This document shows, piece by piece, positions 60,770-64,000 of a DNA stretch of 64,000 nucleotides. The DNA comes from Auanema rhodensis (lineage: Eukaryota > Nematoda > Chromadorea > Rhabditida > Rhabditidae), in NCBI GenBank assembly GCA_964057225.1, contig OZ059898.1, positions 5,766,001-5,830,000 on the forward strand, read 5' to 3'. Position numbers and translations under genes: made by a program. The first letter of the stretch is position 1. Each line of letters begins with the position of its first letter. The notes under the pieces were generated by a model, which worked only from the letters and a program-made list of their open reading frames with translations, had not been told where the DNA came from and ran no database searches.

Positions 60770-63050
60770 AGCTCTATTTTCATAGAAAATCATATTCTGA
60801 TTAGCTTATGGTTATGACACAAAAATGTTCGGTCAAGAACAGAAAAATATAACTTCTGATACCTCTGATAAGAGAGAACATCATATTCTTAATGACTTGT
60901 AGCTCTGATACTTCACTGTAAGTAAGAAAATCTAAAACATATGATCTCGGGCGGGCTCGAACCGCCGGCCTTCTGTGTGTTAGACAGATGTGATAACCAC
61001 TACACCACGAGATCGCTGATAGCTATCTTTTCATAGAAAATCATATTCTGATTAGCTTAAGTTTATGACACAAAAATGTTCGGTCAAGAACTGAAAAATA
61101 TGATTTCTGATACTTCTGATATGGGAGAAAATCAAATTCTTATTGACTTGTAGCTCTGATACTTCACTGTAAGTAAGAAAAACTAAAACATATGATCTCG
61201 GGCGGGCTCGAACCGCCGGCCTTCTGTGTGTTAGACAGATGTGATAACCACTACACCACGAGATCGCTGATAGCTATCTTTTCATAGAAAATCATATTCT
61301 GATTAGCTTAAGTTTATGACACAAAAATGTTCGGTCAAGAACTGAAAAATATGATTTCTGATACTTCTGATATGAGAGAAAATCATATTCTTAATGACTT
61401 TTAGCTCTGTTACTTCACTGTAAGTTAAAAATACTAAAACATATGATCTCGGGCGGGCTCAAACCGCCGGCCTTCTGTGTGTTAGACAGATGTGATAACC
61501 ACTACACCACGAGATCGCTGATAGTTCTCTTTTCATAGAAAATCATATTCTGATTAGCTTATGTTTATGACACCAAAATGTTCCGTCAAGAACTGAAAGA
61601 TATGACTTCTGATACCTCTGATATGAGAGAAAATCATATTCTTAATGACTTTTAGCTCTGTTACTTCACTGTAAGTAAAAAAAACTAAAACATATGATCT
61701 CGGGCGGGCTCGAACCGCCGGCCTTCTGTGTGTTAGACAGATGTGATAACCACTACACCACGAGATCGCTGATAGTTCTCTTTTCATAGAAAATCATATT
61801 CTGATTAGCTTATGTTTATGACACCAAAATGTTCCGTCAAGAACAGAAAAATATGACTTCTGATACCTCTGATATGAGAGAAAATCATATTCTTAATGAC
61901 TTTTAGCTCTGTTACTTCACTGTAAGTAAAAAAAACTAAAACATATGATCTCGGGCGGGCTCGAACCGCCGGCCTTCTGTGTGTTAGACAGATGTGATAA
62001 CCACTACACCACGAGATCGCTGATAGTTCTCTTTTCATAGAAAATCATATTCTGATTAGCTTATGTTTATGACACCAAAATGTTCCGTCAAGAACTGAAA
62101 GATATGACTTCTGATACCTCTGATATGAGAGAAAATCATATTCTTAATGACTTTTAGCTCTGTTACTTCACTGTAAGTAAAAAAAACTAAAACATATGAT
62201 CTCGGGCGGGCTCGAACCGCCGGCCTTCTGTGTGTTAGACAGATGTGATAACCACTACACCACGAGATCGCTGATAGTTCTCTTTTCATAGAAAATCATA
62301 TTCTGATTAGCTTATGTTTATGACACCAAAATGTTCCGTCAAGAACTGAAAGATATGACTTCTGATACCTCTGATATGAGAGAAAATCATATTCTTAATG
62401 ACTTTTAGCTCTGTTACTTCACTGTAAGTAAAAAAAACTAAAACATATGATCTCGGGCGGGCTCGAACCGCCGGCCTTCTGTGTGTTAGACAGATGTGAT
62501 AACCACTACACCACGAGATCGCTGATAGTTCTCTTTTCATAGAAAATCATATTCTGATTAGCTTATGTTTATGACACCAAAATGTTCCGTCAAGAACAGA
62601 AAAATATGACTTCTGCTACCTCTGATAAGAGAGAAAATCATATTCTTAATGACTTTTAGCTCTGTTACTTCACTGTAAGTAAAAAAAACTAAAACATATG
62701 ATCTCGGGCGGGCTCGAACCGCCGGCCTTCTGTGTGTTAGACAGATGTGATAACCACTACACCACGAGATCGCTGATAGTTCTCTTTTCATAGAAAATCA
62801 TATTCTGATTAGCTTATGTTTATGACACCAAAATGTTCCGTCAAGAACTGAAAGATATGACTTCTGATACCTCTGATATGAGAGAAAATCATATTCTTAA
62901 TGACTTTTAGCTCTGTTACTTCACTGTAAGTAAAAAAAACTAAAACATATGATCTCGGGCGGGCTCGAACCGCCGGCCTTCTGTGTGTTAGACAGATGTG
63001 ATAACCACTACACCACGAGATCGCTGATAGTTCTCTTTTCATAGAAAATC
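60770..63050 (-). repeat. 25-unit higher-order repeat, second copy
   Basis: Partner of 54490-56780 at +6,275 bp. Confidence 0.75.
61445..61516 (-). pseudogene. tRNA-Val(AAC) copy with broken B box
   Basis: C56 to T with the weakened T-run; duplicate of 55170-55241. Confidence 0.7.
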
Positions 63051-63954
63051 ATATTCTGATTAGCTTATGTTTATGACACCAAAATGTTCCGTCAAGAACA
63101 GAAAAATATGACTTCTGATACCTCTGATAAGAGAGAAAATCATATTCTTAATGACTTGTAGCTCTGTTACTTCACTGTAAGTAAAAAAAACTAAAACATA
63201 TGATCTCGGGCGGGCTCGAACCGCCGGCCTTCTGTGTGTTAGACAGATGTGATAACCACTACACCACGAGATCGCTGACAGTTCTCTTTTCATAGAAAAT
63301 CATATTCTGATTAGCTTATGTTTATGACACCAAAATGTTCCGTCAAGAACAGAAAAATATGACTTCTGCTACCTCTGATAAGAGAGAAAATCATATTCTT
63401 AATGACTTGTAGCTCTGTTACTTCACTGTAAGTAAAAAAAACTAAAACATATGATCTCGGGCGGGCTCGAACCGCCGGCCTTCTGTGTGTTAGACAGATG
63501 TGATAACCACTACACCACGAGATCGCTGTTAGCTCTATTTTCATAGAAAATCATATTCTGATTAGCTTATGTTTATGACACAAAAATGTTCGGTCAAGAA
63601 CTGAAAAATATGACTTCTGATACCTTTGATAAGAGAGAAAATCATATTCTTAATGACTTGTAGCTCTAATACTTCACTGTAAGTAAGAAAAACTAAAACA
63701 TATGATCTCGGGCGGGCTCGAACCGCCGGCCTTCTGTGTGTTAGACAGATGTGATAACCACTACACCACGAGATCGCTGATACATCTCTTATCATACGAA
63801 ATCATATTCTGATTAGCTTATGGTTATGACACAAAAATGTTCGGTCAAGAACTGAAAAATATGATTTCTGATACTTCTGATATGGGAGAAAATCAAATTC
63901 TTATTGACTTGTAGCTCTGATACTTCACTGTAAGTAAGAAAAACTAAAACATAT

Positions 63955-64000
63955 GATCTCGGGCGGGCTCGAACCGCCGGCCTTCTGTGTGTTAGACAGA
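63955..64000 (-). tRNA. tRNA-Val(AAC), cut by the window edge
   Basis: The 3' part of one more copy, on the same 251-bp register; 46 of 72 bases are visible. It shows that the array continues to the right. Confidence 0.9.

Larger units (their letters stand above)
52320..64000 (-). repeat. tRNA-Val(AAC) tandem array 3b: 46 complete units, runs off the window
   Basis: tRNAs lie at 52409-52480 plus multiples of 251 for 46 copies, ending 63704-63775; a further copy is cut by the window edge. The first nine units repeat those of array 3a. Units after 55.2 kb are rich in the spacer with GACTTTTAGCTCTG. Copies at 52911-52982 and 59688-59759 carry the tolerable G9 to A change. Confidence 0.95.

Noticed and set aside
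3350..63795. Repeated 77-residue minus-strand frames, one per unit
   Set aside because: They run straight through the tRNA gene and its flank; the shared peptide is just the translated tRNA. The frame is lost in many units through single changes with no effect on the tRNA.
3160..64000. CRISPR-like array
   Set aside because: The period is 251 bp, the conserved part is a 72-bp tRNA and the spacers are related to each other. The context is eukaryotic.

Overview
The window looks like nuclear DNA from a nematode, probably a rhabditid. The left edge holds a gene whose nine introns are mostly 41-64 bp with TTTCAG-like acceptors. There are Tc1-type DNA transposons, and a BEL/Pao LTR retroelement carries a phlebovirus-glycoprotein-like env, a combination known from nematode Cer elements. 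Nothing is prokaryotic.

Layout. 1-1252: AT-rich upstream DNA. 1253-3141: ten in-phase exons of a SulP (SLC26-like) anion transporter that stops, or enters an intron, where the repeats begin. 3.2-14.1 kb: array 1. 14.1-21.9 kb: a 7.75-kb LTR retroelement inserted 6 bp upstream of a tRNA gene. 21.9-39.0 kb: array 2. 39.0-41.5 kb: a non-array island with a putative solo LTR and a dead Tc1-like transposon. 41.5-49.85 kb: array 3a. 49.85-52.3 kb: a second, apparently identical copy of the island. 52.3 kb to the window end: array 3b, which runs off the edge.

The dominant content is one 251-bp unit in tandem, each carrying a 72-bp tRNA-Val gene (anticodon AAC) on the minus strand. I count 44 + 68 + 33 + 46 = 191 complete tRNA genes and one cut by the window edge. 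Each unit has its own internal A and B boxes and a 3' T-run, so it is a self-contained Pol III unit of about 75 bp of gene plus 176 bp of spacer. At least 22 copies carry substitutions that break a stem pair or a promoter/T-loop base; the rest look intact. The spacers fall into subfamilies whose order shows higher-order repeats of 2, 6, 12 and 25 units, a run of nine near-identical units, and a duplicated 5-kb block (offset 10,838 bp) that carries the transposon island.

The retroelement has LTRs that look identical by eye, a tRNA-Gly-type primer binding site and one long frame joining an unassigned N-terminus, a BEL/Pao integrase C-terminal domain and an envelope polyprotein. It has no protease, reverse transcriptase, RNase H or integrase core, and a Gag zinc-knuckle fragment sits at the wrong end. 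It therefore looks like a recently moved non-autonomous element.

All comparisons were by eye. Copy counts rest on the 251-bp arithmetic, checked at many positions.
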